Assembly: GCA_015689685.1 (NCBI GenBank)
Contig: WVSL01000004.1
Span: 248,001 to 312,000 of the forward strand
DNA length: 64,000 bases
Origin: Rhodobacterales bacterium HKCCE2091
GTDB taxonomy: Bacteria; Pseudomonadota; Alphaproteobacteria; Rhodobacterales; Rhodobacteraceae
Direction of reading: 5' to 3'
Under the pieces are notes generated by a model. That model ran no database searches, had not been told where the DNA came from, and saw only the letters and a list, made by a program, of their open reading frames with translations. Below are positions 39,583 to 48,121 of this stretch, in pieces (the first letter of the stretch is position 1; each line of letters opens with the position of its first letter). Both the position numbers and the translations under genes were made by a program.

Positions 39583-40002
39583 ATGGCAGACACGATGCAA
39601 TTCGACCTCGTCAGCCCGGAGCGCCGGCTCGCCTCGATCGAGGCGCGTTCGGTGCAGATCCCGGGCGCCGAGGGCGACCTGACGGCGATGGCCGACCACG
39701 CGCCGCTGATCACCACGCTGCGCCCCGGCGTCCTGCGGGTCGAGGCGGACTCGGGCGAGGTGACCGAGTACGTCGTGACCGGCGGCTTCGCGGATGTCTC
39801 GGGCAGCACCACCACGGTCCTGGCCGAGCGCGCGGTGCCGAAGTCCGAGGCGACGTCCGAGGTGATCGAGGGCTACATCGCCGAGGCCCGGGAAGCGCAC
39901 CAGAAGCTCCGCGACACCCCGGACACGCCGCACAGCGTGGCCGACGCGGCGGCGAAGATGCTGGCGGACATGGAGGCCCTGAAGGGTCACATGATGGGTT
40001 GA
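39583..40002 (+). CDS. atpC: F-type ATP synthase epsilon subunit
   Basis: Inhibitory/rotor subunit. The 139-residue protein has the N-terminal beta-sandwich ([45 protein letters not shown]) and a short C-terminal helical part. Last gene of the cluster. The F0 genes (atpI, atpB, atpE, atpF) are not here, as is usual for alphaproteobacteria. Confidence 0.95.
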   Translation: MADTMQFDLVSPERRLASIEARSVQIPGAEGDLTAMADHAPLITTLRPGVLRVEADSGEVTEYVVTGGFADVSGSTTTVLAERAVPKSEATSEVIEGYIAEAREAHQKLRDTPDTPHSVADAAAKMLADMEALKGHMMG

Positions 40003-40071
40003 GGCTTCGGCCCCGACGGATTTCGGACGGCCGGACGGGGCGACCCGCCTGGCCGTTTCCGTTTCGCGGGT

Positions 40072-40110
40072 GGCCGGGCTCGGAGGGGCGTTGCCCCGCC
40101 TCGCCCGGCC
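40072..40110 (+). terminator. Terminator-like double hairpin after atpC
   Basis: An outer 8-bp stem GGCCGGGC (40072-40079) with GCCCGGCC (40103-40110) encloses an inner GGGGC/GCCCC stem (40085-40089 with 40093-40097). It is the strongest structure downstream of the atp operon. No T-run follows. Confidence 0.55.
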
Positions 40111-40111
40111 A

Positions 40112-40160
40112 GCGGGGCCAGCCCCGCACCCCGAGGTATTTCGAAGGCAAAGACGGGCAG
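40112..40160 (+). repeat. Dispersed intergenic repeat, copy B
   Basis: A perfect stem GCGGGGC (40112-40118)/GCCCCGC (40121-40127) with CA loop is followed by ACCCCGAGGTATTTCGAAGG. Same build as copies at 7188-7245 and 49068-49116, though the tail is more diverged here. Reads in the direction of the atp operon. Confidence 0.55.
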
Positions 40161-40267
40161 GGCGGGCGTTGGCCCCGGCGGTGGTGCCCGGCGCGGTATC
40201 GGCGGCGGTCGGCCGAGCCGCGACGTGGACCTTGCCAGTGGCGGGGGGCGCACCATGATCCGAGGCG

Positions 40268-40669
40268 ATGTCCAGATCCGCGGTTGCCATCCTTGGCTTC
40301 GTCCTCGCTCTCACCGCCTCCGCCGCCGCGGAGCCCTGCTGCGATCCCGCCGGGCCGTTTCGCGCCGGGGAGGGTTTGGCGGAGGTTCCCGCCACCTGCG
40401 TCACCGCGCCGGGATGGCGGGACGCGGCGCCGGTGGAAGACGGGCGGATCACCATGAGCGTGACCGGGCGGGTCGACCGGGTCGCGGATGTGTCCGGTCT
40501 CACGGTGGTCGCCGCCTGCCTCGGTGACTTGGCCCCGGTCCTTTGCGTGACCTACGGGGCGGAGGGCCTGGCGGCGGGCGACCGGGTGCTGCTGGCGGGC
40601 GGGTACCGCGCGGGTCCGGGGCCGGCGATCGTGCTGGACCCCTGCATCTACTGGCCCGGTGAGGGGTAG
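40268..40669 (+). CDS. Hypothetical exported protein
   Basis: A 133-residue protein with a clear signal peptide (MSRSAVAILGFVLALTASAAA) and six cysteines in the mature part (two in EPCCDP near its start). The body is beta-rich with ITMSVTGRVDRVADVSGL and GDRVLLAGGYRAGPG, which looks like a small OB-type barrel; this is a guess. GAGG lies before ATG 40268. It follows the atp operon after 265 bases. Confidence 0.6.
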   Translation: MSRSAVAILGFVLALTASAAAEPCCDPAGPFRAGEGLAEVPATCVTAPGWRDAAPVEDGRITMSVTGRVDRVADVSGLTVVAACLGDLAPVLCVTYGAEGLAAGDRVLLAGGYRAGPGPAIVLDPCIYWPGEG

Positions 40670-40734
40670 GGGGCGGGCCTGCGCCTGTGCGCCGTTCGCG
40701 GCAATTGGCTGCGTTTCTGCGCGCGCGTGCGTGA

Positions 40735-40778
40735 TACCCGGTTTCTACCCGCATTCTACCCCGGTTCTACCCGGTTTC
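40735..40778. repeat. Four tandem 11-bp repeats upstream of the lectin-like gene
   Basis: TACCCGGTTTC, TACCCGCATTC, TACCCCGGTTC and TACCCGGTTTC follow one another without gaps; first and last are identical. The 11-bp period places each copy on nearly the same face of the helix, as in phased operator sites. The array ends 80 bases before the gene starting at 40859. The rest of 40670-40858 shows nothing coding. Confidence 0.7.
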
Positions 40779-40858
40779 TACCTGCCGCTCCGAGGCGGCT
40801 TTCGCCCGTCCGGCGATCCGGCCTATCCTTCTGACAGACGCGGCAAACGGAAGCATGC

Positions 40859-41209
40859 ATGAAGCGATTGCGCAACCATCTGATCGGGGTCGAGCAGGGC
40901 TCCGAACTGCTGTTCTCGGATTACCAGGACGGCGGCGAGATGTGGACCGGGGAGGGGCCGCGCGAGGCCCGCCGCGCCGTCGGATTCTCGCAGGATTTCA
41001 AGAGCCTGCCGGCGGTCCAGGTGGCGGTGTCGATGTACGACATGGACGGCGGGACGAACCAGCGGGCCGATCTCAGGGCCGAGGCGGTGACGCGGTCGGG
41101 GTTCGAGCTGGTGTTCCGGACATGGGGCGACAGCCGTATCGCCCGCATACGCGCCGACTGGCTCGCCATCGGGGAGATCCGGGGCGAGGACGAGTGGGAC
41201 GTGGACTGA
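40859..41209 (+). CDS. H-type lectin domain protein
   Basis: A 116-residue protein matching the H-type lectin pattern seen in Rhodobacteraceae: IGVEQGSELLFSDYQDGGEMWTGEGPREARRAVGFSQDFKSLPAVQVAVSMYDMDGG...FELVFRTWGDSRIARIRADWLAIGE. No signal peptide is visible, so it is probably cytoplasmic or exported by another route. Bacterial members have no settled function; sugar (GalNAc-like) binding is known for animal homologues. It converges with the CPBP protease gene with no gap. Confidence 0.78.
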   Translation: MKRLRNHLIGVEQGSELLFSDYQDGGEMWTGEGPREARRAVGFSQDFKSLPAVQVAVSMYDMDGGTNQRADLRAEAVTRSGFELVFRTWGDSRIARIRADWLAIGEIRGEDEWDVD

Positions 41210-42037
41210 TCAGGCCCCCATCCGCCCCCGCCCCCATCCCCGCCGGATCACGAGCCCCATGACGACCAGAACCGCCAGCGCGGCCACGCCGGATTCGCCG
41301 GTCAGGTAGGCCGGGATCCAGTCGCGGTCGGTGATCGTCGCCATGTCGAGCCGTTCCCACAGGGTGTTGACCGCGCGGTGGCAGAGCGCGACCGGCCAGA
41401 TGCTGGCGGAGGCGAGCCGGAGGTAGGCGAAGACCGGGCCGGAGGCGGTGAGCACGGCGAGGAACAGCGGCGCGACGAGCCAGGGGTTGCCCTCGGCGTG
41501 GTAGAACGGCGTCAGCAGCAGGAGCGGAAGGTGCCAGGCGCCGTGCAGGAACCCGGTCAGGAGCGACGCGGGCGCCACGCCGAGCGCAATCAGGCGCGGC
41601 AGCATGTAGCCCCGCCAGCCGACCTCTTCCCCGAGCGCGCCGAGCGCCGCGCCGACCAGGACCGTGACCGCGAGCCGCACGATTTCCCGCACCGCGTCCG
41701 CGCCCCCGGGCAACTCGACCCGGGCGCCGGCGACGCCCCAGGCCAGCAGGTATCCCGGCAGCAGGAGCAGGAGCGGCAGCAACAGCGCCAGCGGCCAGTA
41801 GCGGAAGCCCGGGCGGTGCAGGCCGATATCGGCCCAGTTGCGCAGCCGCCAGCCGTCGCGGACGAGGGCGAGTCGGACGACGAGAACCGCCAGGAGCGGT
41901 GTGAACATGGTGACGAGCGGGGTGGCCTCGCCGAGCCGCGGGGCGGCAAGCGCAACGCCGAGCGCCAGGGCGAGGGCGATGATGTAGAACCATGCCGCTT
42001 GGTGCAGCGGGGCGGGGGAGGGATGCGATGCCGTCAT
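41210..42037 (-). CDS. CPBP family intramembrane metalloprotease (CAAX-protease-like)
   Basis: A 275-residue polytopic membrane protein with about seven to eight hydrophobic segments and the ABI/CPBP motifs: GEEVGWRGYMLPRL (EExxxR), FLHGAWHLPLLLL (FxxxH) and LCHRAVNTLW (HxxxN). Family members cleave or bind peptides within the membrane; the bacterial substrate is unknown. The gene stands alone between the lectin-like gene and prs. Confidence 0.87.
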   Translation of the reverse strand: MTASHPSPAPLHQAAWFYIIALALALGVALAAPRLGEATPLVTMFTPLLAVLVVRLALVRDGWRLRNWADIGLHRPGFRYWPLALLLPLLLLLPGYLLAWGVAGARVELPGGADAVREIVRLAVTVLVGAALGALGEEVGWRGYMLPRLIALGVAPASLLTGFLHGAWHLPLLLLTPFYHAEGNPWLVAPLFLAVLTASGPVFAYLRLASASIWPVALCHRAVNTLWERLDMATITDRDWIPAYLTGESGVAALAVLVVMGLVIRRGWGRGRMGA

Positions 42038-42134
42038 CGGGGCCCGGCCTGGACAGGGGCCCGGCGGTCCTGGATTGGCGCCGGGAACGGCGACAGGCTA
42101 CACCCTCCGGTGGCGCGCCCCTAGCGGAAACGGT

Positions 42135-43166
42135 TCAGCCGAGGCCCCACATGCCGTTCGGGTAGAGCCCTTCGTAGATCGGCACGAGGGTCGAGGTGTC
42201 GAACAGGCTGGAAACGGAGGTGCCGTTCCAGATGTTCAGGATCGCCTGCGCGAACATCGGTGCGGTCGGCACGACGCGGATGTTCTTGCAGGCCAGCACC
42301 TCGGGCGTCGCCTCGATCGAATCCGAGATCACGACCGACTTCAGCACCGACTTGGAAATCCGCTCCACCGCGGGGCCGGACATGACGCCGTGGGTGGTGT
42401 AGGCGTGGACCTCGGTCGCGCCCGCGCCCATCAGGACGTCGGCGGCCTTGCAGAGCGTTCCGGCGGTGTCGCACATGTCGTCGACGATCAGGCAGCGCTT
42501 GCCGGTGACATCGCCGATCACGGTCATCTCGGCCACTTCGCCCGCCTTCTCGCGCCGCTTGTCGACGATGGCGAGCGGCACCCCGATCCGGGTCGCGAGT
42601 TCCCGCGCGCGGGCCACGCCGCCGACGTCGGGCGAGATCACCATGACGTCCGACACGTCGCCCTGGAACTGGTGCAGGATGTCGAGCGCGAAGATCGGGC
42701 TTGCGTAGAGGTTGTCCACGGGGATGTCGAAGAAGCCCTGGATCTGGGCCGCGTGCAGGTCCATCGTCAGCACCCGCTCGATGCCGCCCGACACGATCAT
42801 GTTCGACACGAGCTTCGCGGAAATCGGCGTTCGCGCCTTGGTGCGGCGGTCCTGCCGGGCGTAGCCGAAATAGGGGATCACGGCGGTGATCCGGCTGGCC
42901 GAAGACCGGCGCAGCGCGTCGGCCATGATCAGCAGTTCCATCAGGTTGTCGTTCGCGGGCTTCGAGGTCGGCTGGATGATGAACATGTCCTCGCCGCGGA
43001 CGTTCTCGTAGACCTCGACGAAGATCTCCTGGTCGTTGAACCGTTCCACCCGCGCGTCGCAGAGGTTGATCCGCATCCCCCGGTGCATCGACATCCGCCG
43101 GGCAATGGCCTCGGCGAGCGGCAGGTTGGCGTTCCCGGAAATCAGCTTCGGGTCGGTGGCGGGCAT
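42135..43166 (-). CDS. prs: Ribose-phosphate pyrophosphokinase
   Basis: Makes PRPP from ribose-5-phosphate and ATP for nucleotide, histidine and tryptophan synthesis. The 343-residue protein shows [68 protein letters not shown] and the PRPP loop [16 protein letters not shown]. Full length. ATG 43166 is used because it is the first start giving the conserved [15 protein letters not shown] beginning. Confidence 0.96.
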   Translation of the reverse strand: MPATDPKLISGNANLPLAEAIARRMSMHRGMRINLCDARVERFNDQEIFVEVYENVRGEDMFIIQPTSKPANDNLMELLIMADALRRSSASRITAVIPYFGYARQDRRTKARTPISAKLVSNMIVSGGIERVLTMDLHAAQIQGFFDIPVDNLYASPIFALDILHQFQGDVSDVMVISPDVGGVARARELATRIGVPLAIVDKRREKAGEVAEMTVIGDVTGKRCLIVDDMCDTAGTLCKAADVLMGAGATEVHAYTTHGVMSGPAVERISKSVLKSVVISDSIEATPEVLACKNIRVVPTAPMFAQAILNIWNGTSVSSLFDTSTLVPIYEGLYPNGMWGLG

Positions 43167-43254
43167 GTCATCCCCTTGTCATGCTGGCGCGTCTGGTGCC
43201 CCCCCTAGCATCCCGCTAACCTTCCGGCAAAGCCTAAAGGGGAGGCGCGCCGAC

Positions 43255-43854
43255 GTGGCCCATATCGACTACTTCTTCTCGACGATTTCGCCCTTCACCT
43301 ACCTCGCCGGGACGCGGATGGAGGCGGTCGCCGAGGCCCACGGCGCGACCATCGCCTACAAGCCCTTCGACGTCCTGGCGGTGTTTCCGCGCACCGGCGG
43401 TCTTCATCCGAAGGACCGGCATCCGGCGCGGATGGAGCTGCGGGCGCAGGAGCTTCGGCGGCAGTCTAAGAAGCACGGGTTGCCGATGGACCTCAACCCG
43501 CCGAGCCGGGGGGTAAACGGCGCGCCCGCGTCCTATGCCTTCATCGCTGCGGAGAAGGCGGGCGGTGGCGATCTCGGCAAGCTCGTTCACGCCTTCACCG
43601 GGGCGGTCTGGCGCGACAACCGGAACATCGCCGAGGACGACGTGATCGCTGATTGCCTGGAGGAAGCCGGGTTCGACCGGGGACTTGCCGGGATGGCGAT
43701 GCTGGCCGGCGCGGAGCAGTACGAGCGTAACCTGGAGGACGCCGTTTCCGCCGGGGTCTTCGGCGCGCCGTTCTACGTCGTGGACGGGACGGAAAAATTC
43801 TGGGGCCAGGACCGGATCGGGGATCTCGACCTGTACCTTTCCGGCAAGCTTTGA
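43255..43854 (+). CDS. 2-hydroxychromene-2-carboxylate isomerase family protein (DsbA fold)
   Basis: A 199-residue thioredoxin/DsbA-fold protein starting with GTG 43255 behind GGGGAGG. HIDYFFSTISPFTYLAG places a serine (not CxxC) at the active position, as in the glutathione-dependent HCCA isomerase/kappa-GST group. AGVFGAPFYVVDGTEKFWGQDRI is the cis-proline region. It might isomerise an aromatic degradation intermediate or act as a GST; no naphthalene pathway genes are nearby. It overlaps the following hydrolase gene. Confidence 0.88.
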   Translation: MAHIDYFFSTISPFTYLAGTRMEAVAEAHGATIAYKPFDVLAVFPRTGGLHPKDRHPARMELRAQELRRQSKKHGLPMDLNPPSRGVNGAPASYAFIAAEKAGGGDLGKLVHAFTGAVWRDNRNIAEDDVIADCLEEAGFDRGLAGMAMLAGAEQYERNLEDAVSAGVFGAPFYVVDGTEKFWGQDRIGDLDLYLSGKL

Positions 43855-44612
43855 AGCGGACCTGGGGCGACGCGGGGCCCGAGGCAGTGCTCCTGCATGG
43901 CGCGCTCGCGGACGGGGGCATGTGGAACGGGCTGGCGCGCGTTCTCGGCCGGTCGATGCGGCTGACCGCGCCCGATCTCGTCGGCCACGGCAGCGCGCCC
44001 GACCGCGACCCGGCGCGCGATTTCTTGGATCAGACGGCGGCGGCGGTGCTGGCGACCCTGCCGGATCGCCCGGTCCACCTGGTCGGCCACTCGCTCGGCG
44101 GCGCGGTCGCGCTGCGGGTCGCGGTGGAAGCACCGGGGCGGGTGGCCTCGCTGGTGCTGTTCGAACCTGTGATCTTCGCCGCGGCGGGGCAGGGGAAGGG
44201 GCGGGCCGCGACGGCTGCGCGGATCGCCGGGCTGCGGCCGTTGGTGGAGGCCGGGCGGCTGCGGGAGGCCGCCGACCTGTTCCTTTCGGTCTGGGGCGGC
44301 GGCGTGCGGCTGTCGGACATGGCGCCGGAGCGGGCGGCCTACGTCGCGGAACGGATACCGCTGATCCTTGCCGAGGAGCCGGGGATCGACGACGACGCGG
44401 GCCGTATCCTGCCACGTCTGGGCGACGTCTCCGTGCCGGTCCTGCTGATCGACGGGGACGAAAGCCCCGAGGTGGTGCCGGAGGTGATGGCCGCGCTGGA
44501 GACGGCTCTGCCGGATGCGCGCCGGGTCACGATCGCGAAGGCAGCGCACATGCTGCCGATGACCCATCCGGGGCCGTGTGCCAAGGCGATCCGGGAGTTT
44601 CTGGGGGTCTAA
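43851..44612 (+). CDS. Alpha/beta-fold hydrolase
   Basis: A 253-residue hydrolase with oxyanion motif LLHGALADGGMW, nucleophile elbow VGHSLGGAVAL, acid LLIDGDESPEV and the C-terminal histidine in KAAHMLPMTHPG. Start TTG 43851 overlaps the preceding stop as TTGA, so it is translationally coupled to the isomerase-like gene. The substrate is unknown; coupling suggests a shared catabolic or detoxification step. Confidence 0.85.
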   Translation: MKRTWGDAGPEAVLLHGALADGGMWNGLARVLGRSMRLTAPDLVGHGSAPDRDPARDFLDQTAAAVLATLPDRPVHLVGHSLGGAVALRVAVEAPGRVASLVLFEPVIFAAAGQGKGRAATAARIAGLRPLVEAGRLREAADLFLSVWGGGVRLSDMAPERAAYVAERIPLILAEEPGIDDDAGRILPRLGDVSVPVLLIDGDESPEVVPEVMAALETALPDARRVTIAKAAHMLPMTHPGPCAKAIREFLGV

Positions 44613-45112
44613 GCGGGGCCGTTCGAGTCGGGCCCGCCGCGTGTCGCGTCGCTAAGACAGGAGGCGCAGAGACTGCGATCGCTTTGGCGGCAAAGCGGAG
44701 TGGCGGTGACTGGATTGCTTGACGGGGCGTCCTCGCACCGGCCCTTTTTGCACAGAGCGACGGTCAGGGCCCAAGGCCATCGCGCATGGCACGGCGGTAT
44801 GACGAACCAGCGCGGGACAAGGCCGAAGGCCGCCGCGTATCCGTTGCGCGGCAGGCGATTTCGCATCGCGGATTCCGCCGAGAGGGGCCGGGCCGCCCCC
44901 CCGGCACAGCGATTTGGTGACGCCTGTGAGTAGCTCTCCGCTATTCCTGACCTTGAGGGATAAGTCGCTTTGGCAACTCCGAAGGATCTCCGCACCGCGG
45001 CCCGTCGATGCGCGGCTCAGCACTCCCGGAGAAGCTATTGCAGGGGTTTCGTTTCCGGGCGCGGGTCCAGCTTCTCAGAAGGCGTGTTGCGCCACGCAAC
45101 GACAGGCGAACC
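44613..45112. other. 500-base convergent gap without a recognisable gene
   Basis: The hydrolase gene and ltaE both end into this gap, so no promoter is required. It contains two similar words, CGCTTTGGCGGCAAAGCGGAG (about 44680-44700, shown in part) and TCGCTTTGGCAACTCCGAAG (44964-44983), a homopolymer GCCCCCCCGGC near 44895, and a small GTTGCG-CCA-CGCAAC hairpin (45086-45100) that may terminate ltaE. Several short open frames occur on both strands but none has a ribosome-binding site with plausible codon use. A decayed gene or an RNA cannot be excluded. Confidence 0.5.
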
Positions 45113-46156
45113 TTACCCCCGCCACAACTCCAGCAACCGGGTCACATCCTCCTCCGACCGCGACCAGTCGCAGACCACCCGGCAGAGGATGGGGGCGTCG
45201 TCCGGTCCCTCGTCGGGTTCCATCAGGTGATACTGCGCGCCGCCCGCGAAGGCGCGGGCATGGGCCGCGCGGGGCAGGCTGACGAACAGCATGTTGCCCG
45301 CGGGGGGGACTTCCACCTTCGCCCCGTCGATCCCCGCGACACCTTCGAACACCTGTGCCATCCGCGCGTTCGCCTGCCCCGCGAGGCGGAGCCACAGCCC
45401 GTCATCCAGATACGCCGCCATCTGCGCGCCGAGGTAGCGGTGTTTCGACCACAGGTGCCCGCCGCGCTTGCGGCGCAACGTGATCTCCCAGTCGAGCGCG
45501 GGGTCGAAGACGACGACCGCCTCCACGCCCATGCAGCCGTTCTTGGTGCCGCCGAGGCTGAGCGCGTCGACACCGGCCTTCCACGTCATCTCGGCGGGAC
45601 TGCACCCCGCCGCGGCGATGGCGTTCGCGATCCGCGCGCCGTCCATGTGCAGCTTCAGCCCGTGTTCGTGCGTCACCGCGGCGATGTCGCGGATCTCGTC
45701 GAGGGTGTAGGCCGAGCCCAGTTCGGTGATCTGCGTGATCGTCACCGGCCCGCGCTGCACCGAGTGCTGGTCCCCCTCCCGCACCGCGCCGATCGCGCCG
45801 CGCAAAACCTCCGCACCGATCTTGGCGTTCGGACCCGCGACCCGGCGCAGTTTCGCGCCGCCGGTGAAGAACTCGGGCGCGCCGCACTCGTCCATTTCGA
45901 CGTGCGCGAGCATGTGGCAGAAGATCGCGTCCCACGGCTTCGCCAGCGCCGCCAGCGACAGGGCGTTCGCCGTGGTGCCGTTCGCCACCAGGTGCACGCT
46001 CGCCTCGGGCGCGTCGAACACCTCGCGGACGGCCGCGACGGCGCGCTCGGTCCAGGGGTCGCGGCCATAGGCCATCGCCGAGCCCTCGTTCGCGGCGGCC
46101 AGTGCCGCCATGATCTCGGGCGCGACCGGCCCCGCGTTGTCGGATGCGAAATTCAT
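45113..46156 (-). CDS. ltaE: Low-specificity L-threonine aldolase family protein
   Basis: PLP-dependent aldolase cleaving threonine to glycine and acetaldehyde. The 347-residue protein shows FASDNAGPVAPEIMAAL, YGRDPWTERA, LVANGTTANALSL, LKLHMDGARIANA (cofactor aspartate) and the lysine in DALSLGGTKNGCMGVEAVV. Its start overlaps the ycgN stop by four bases, making it the last gene of the ribF-ycgN-ltaE run. Confidence 0.92.
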   Translation of the reverse strand: MNFASDNAGPVAPEIMAALAAANEGSAMAYGRDPWTERAVAAVREVFDAPEASVHLVANGTTANALSLAALAKPWDAIFCHMLAHVEMDECGAPEFFTGGAKLRRVAGPNAKIGAEVLRGAIGAVREGDQHSVQRGPVTITQITELGSAYTLDEIRDIAAVTHEHGLKLHMDGARIANAIAAAGCSPAEMTWKAGVDALSLGGTKNGCMGVEAVVVFDPALDWEITLRRKRGGHLWSKHRYLGAQMAAYLDDGLWLRLAGQANARMAQVFEGVAGIDGAKVEVPPAGNMLFVSLPRAAHARAFAGGAQYHLMEPDEGPDDAPILCRVVCDWSRSEEDVTRLLELWRG

Positions 46157-46599
46157 GTCCCCGGTTCCTCGATCACGTAGTCTTCCCAGTCCGCGTCCTC
46201 GCCAAGGGCGATCTCGGACACGGTGATGCCCTGCGCCGACACGCCCGCCGCGTGCACGCTGCCGGAATCGCCCGAGATCAGCGGGTGCCAGTGCTTCAGC
46301 GGCTTGCCCTCGTGGCGCAGGCGGTAGGCGCAGGTGGTCGGCATGAAATACGCCACCTCGGCCATCGTCGCGGGCGTCAGGAAGATGCACTCCGGCACCA
46401 GGCGCTTGCGCTCGGCGTAGTTCCCGCAGCGGCAGCTGGCGTCGTCGAACAGACGACAGGCGATGCGGGTCAACGCGACCTCGCCGCTGTCCTCGTCCTC
46501 CAGCTTGTTGAGGCAGCACTTGCCGCAGCCGTCGCACAGCGCCTCCCATTCGCGGGGCGTCAGGCGGTCGAGCGGCAGTTCCCAGAACCGGGGCCTCAT
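46153..46599 (-). CDS. YcgN/UPF0260 family cysteine-cluster protein
   Basis: A 148-residue protein with the zinc/iron-chelator-like pattern CDGCGKCCLNKLEDEDSGE, TRIACRLFDDASCRCGNYAERK and PTTCAYRLRHEGKPL. The cysteines probably bind a metal or an iron-sulfur cluster. Biochemical role unknown. It overlaps both neighbours (ribF and ltaE) by four bases. Confidence 0.9.
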   Translation of the reverse strand: MRPRFWELPLDRLTPREWEALCDGCGKCCLNKLEDEDSGEVALTRIACRLFDDASCRCGNYAERKRLVPECIFLTPATMAEVAYFMPTTCAYRLRHEGKPLKHWHPLISGDSGSVHAAGVSAQGITVSEIALGEDADWEDYVIEEPGT

Positions 46600-47519
46600 G
46601 TCCCGTCCAGGATCGCCCGCGCCTGGGCGGAATCGGCGTCCATCTGTGCGATCAGCGCGTCGAGGCCGTCGAACCTTGCCTCGGGCCGCAGGTACTCGAC
46701 CAGCGCGACGGAGACATCGGCGGCGTAGAGATCGCCGCTGAAGTCGAACAGGAAGGTTTCAAGGTTCGGCACCTCGCCCCCGAACATCGGGCGCACGCCG
46801 AGCGAGGCGACCCCGCGGTAGCTGCCCTTGTGTGCGCCGTCGAGCACGTCCGCGTAGACGGCGTAGACCCCGAGCTTCGGCAGGTGCAGACCGTCGAGCG
46901 CCATGTTGATCGTCGGGTAGCCAAGCTCCCGCCCCCGCTTTTCGCCGTGCAGGACCGGGCCCTCGATCCGGTGCCAGTGGCCGAGCATCGCCGCGGCATC
47001 CCGCGGCCGGCCGTCGGTCAGCGCGTTGCGGATCCTGGTGGAGCTCACCGCGCCGTCCTCGCCCGACAGGAGCTCCGCCACCGTCACCGCGAATCCCAGG
47101 TCCGGGCCCCAGTCCCGCAGCAGCGCGGCGTTGCCCTGCCGGCCCTTGCCGAAGCAGAAATCGGCCCCCACGACGACGTGGCTGAGACCGAGCGCCCCGG
47201 ACAGCACCTCGCGGGCGAAGGATTCCGCGGTCAGCCCGGACAGGCGGTGATCGAAGGGCAGTTCGAACAGGATCTCGACGCCGAGCTTTTCCAGCCGGTG
47301 TGCGCGGGCCTCGGCGTTCATCAGCCGGAAGGGCGGCGCATCGGGGGCGAAGTATTCCCGTGGATGCGGCTCGAAGGTGACGATCCCGAGCGGTGCGTCG
47401 CCGCGGGCGAGGTCGATCACCCGCTGGTGCCCGAGATGCACGCCGTCGAAGTTCCCGATCGCGGCGGAGGCGCCGCGCAGGGCCCTGTCCATCATCTGGG
47501 GATCGCGCACCGTCCGCAT
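46596..47519 (-). CDS. ribF: Bifunctional riboflavin kinase / FAD synthetase
   Basis: Converts riboflavin to FMN and FAD. The 307-residue protein has the N-terminal adenylyltransferase domain (AAIGNFDGVHLGHQRVI, VVGADFCFGKGRQGN, SSTRIRNALTDG) and the C-terminal kinase domain (KRGRELGYPTINM, NLETFLFDF). First gene of an overlapping three-gene run. ATG 47519 gives the usual N-terminus. Confidence 0.95.
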   Translation of the reverse strand: MRTVRDPQMMDRALRGASAAIGNFDGVHLGHQRVIDLARGDAPLGIVTFEPHPREYFAPDAPPFRLMNAEARAHRLEKLGVEILFELPFDHRLSGLTAESFAREVLSGALGLSHVVVGADFCFGKGRQGNAALLRDWGPDLGFAVTVAELLSGEDGAVSSTRIRNALTDGRPRDAAAMLGHWHRIEGPVLHGEKRGRELGYPTINMALDGLHLPKLGVYAVYADVLDGAHKGSYRGVASLGVRPMFGGEVPNLETFLFDFSGDLYAADVSVALVEYLRPEARFDGLDALIAQMDADSAQARAILDGT

Positions 47520-47562
47520 GGGTCGGGCTTAGCCCCGGCCCGGGCCGGGCGCAAGGCGGGGC

Positions 47563-48006
47563 TCAGTCGAACTTCGCGGAGGGCGCGAGAACCGTCGCCT
47601 CGCCCTTCACCACCGGCTTGCCGCCGACCGTGCAGACGGTGTCGAGCGTGACCCGGCGCCTGGCGTAGTCGATGGCGGTCACGGTGACCTCGGCGCGCAC
47701 CATGTCGCCGGGGCGGACAGGTGCCACGAACTTCATCGTCTGGCCCAGGTAGACCGTGCCGTGGCCCGGCATCTGCTCCCCGATCACGGCCGAGATCAGC
47801 CCCGCGGACAGCATCCCGTGGGCGATCCGGCCCTCGAAGATCGTGTCGCGGGCGTAGGCGTCGTCCATGTGCACCGGGTTGCGGTCGGTGGAGACCTCGG
47901 CGAACAGCTCGATGTCGCGGTCGGTCACCAGCTTGTCTAGATGCCGCGACATCCCGATCTCGAGATCCTCGATGCAGATGGTTCCGGTGGTCATGTTGTC
48001 GAGCAT
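47563..48006 (-). CDS. MaoC/R-specific enoyl-CoA hydratase-like protein
   Basis: A 147-residue hot-dog fold hydratase. FAEVSTDRNPVHMDDAYA holds the catalytic Asp/His pair, and RIAHGMLSAGLISAVIGEQMPG is the MaoC signature. It would hydrate enoyl-CoA, perhaps feeding (R)-3-hydroxyacyl-CoA to polyester synthesis; the substrate is inferred from the family. Start ATG 48006 (AGAGG upstream) is preferred to 47994. A perfect 15-bp palindrome lies 49 bases upstream. Confidence 0.88.
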   Translation of the reverse strand: MLDNMTTGTICIEDLEIGMSRHLDKLVTDRDIELFAEVSTDRNPVHMDDAYARDTIFEGRIAHGMLSAGLISAVIGEQMPGHGTVYLGQTMKFVAPVRPGDMVRAEVTVTAIDYARRRVTLDTVCTVGGKPVVKGEATVLAPSAKFD

Positions 48007-48054
48007 CGCGCGCCTGCCTCTCTTCCCCCGGGGGATATAGCGCAGCGGAACTCA

Positions 48055-48069
48055 TTCTGCAATGCAGAA
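48055..48069. promoter_or_regulatory. 15-bp palindrome upstream of the MaoC-like gene
   Basis: TTCTGCAATGCAGAA is a perfect inverted repeat (7 + 1 + 7) in the promoter region of the gene starting at 48006. It looks like a homodimer operator. The cognate regulator is unknown; acyl-CoA-responsive regulators are one possibility by function of the gene. Confidence 0.5.
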
Positions 48070-48100
48070 GAAATAATACGAACGGATGACGTCAACATGC

Positions 48101-48115
48101 CGCAACTATGTTGCG
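48101..48115 (-). terminator. Small hairpin after the HAD gene or second operator
   Basis: CGCAAC-TAT-GTTGCG is a perfect 6-bp inverted repeat seven bases upstream of the HAD gene's stop codon position on the minus strand's upstream side, within the gap between the two minus-strand genes. It could be part of the MaoC-gene promoter region rather than a terminator. Confidence 0.3.
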
Positions 48116-48121
48116 AGCGTG

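Noticed and set aside
44652..45023. Open frames of 77-128 codons in the convergent gap (both strands)
   Set aside because: No ribosome-binding sites, no recognisable motifs and mutually overlapping; none can be supported as a gene.
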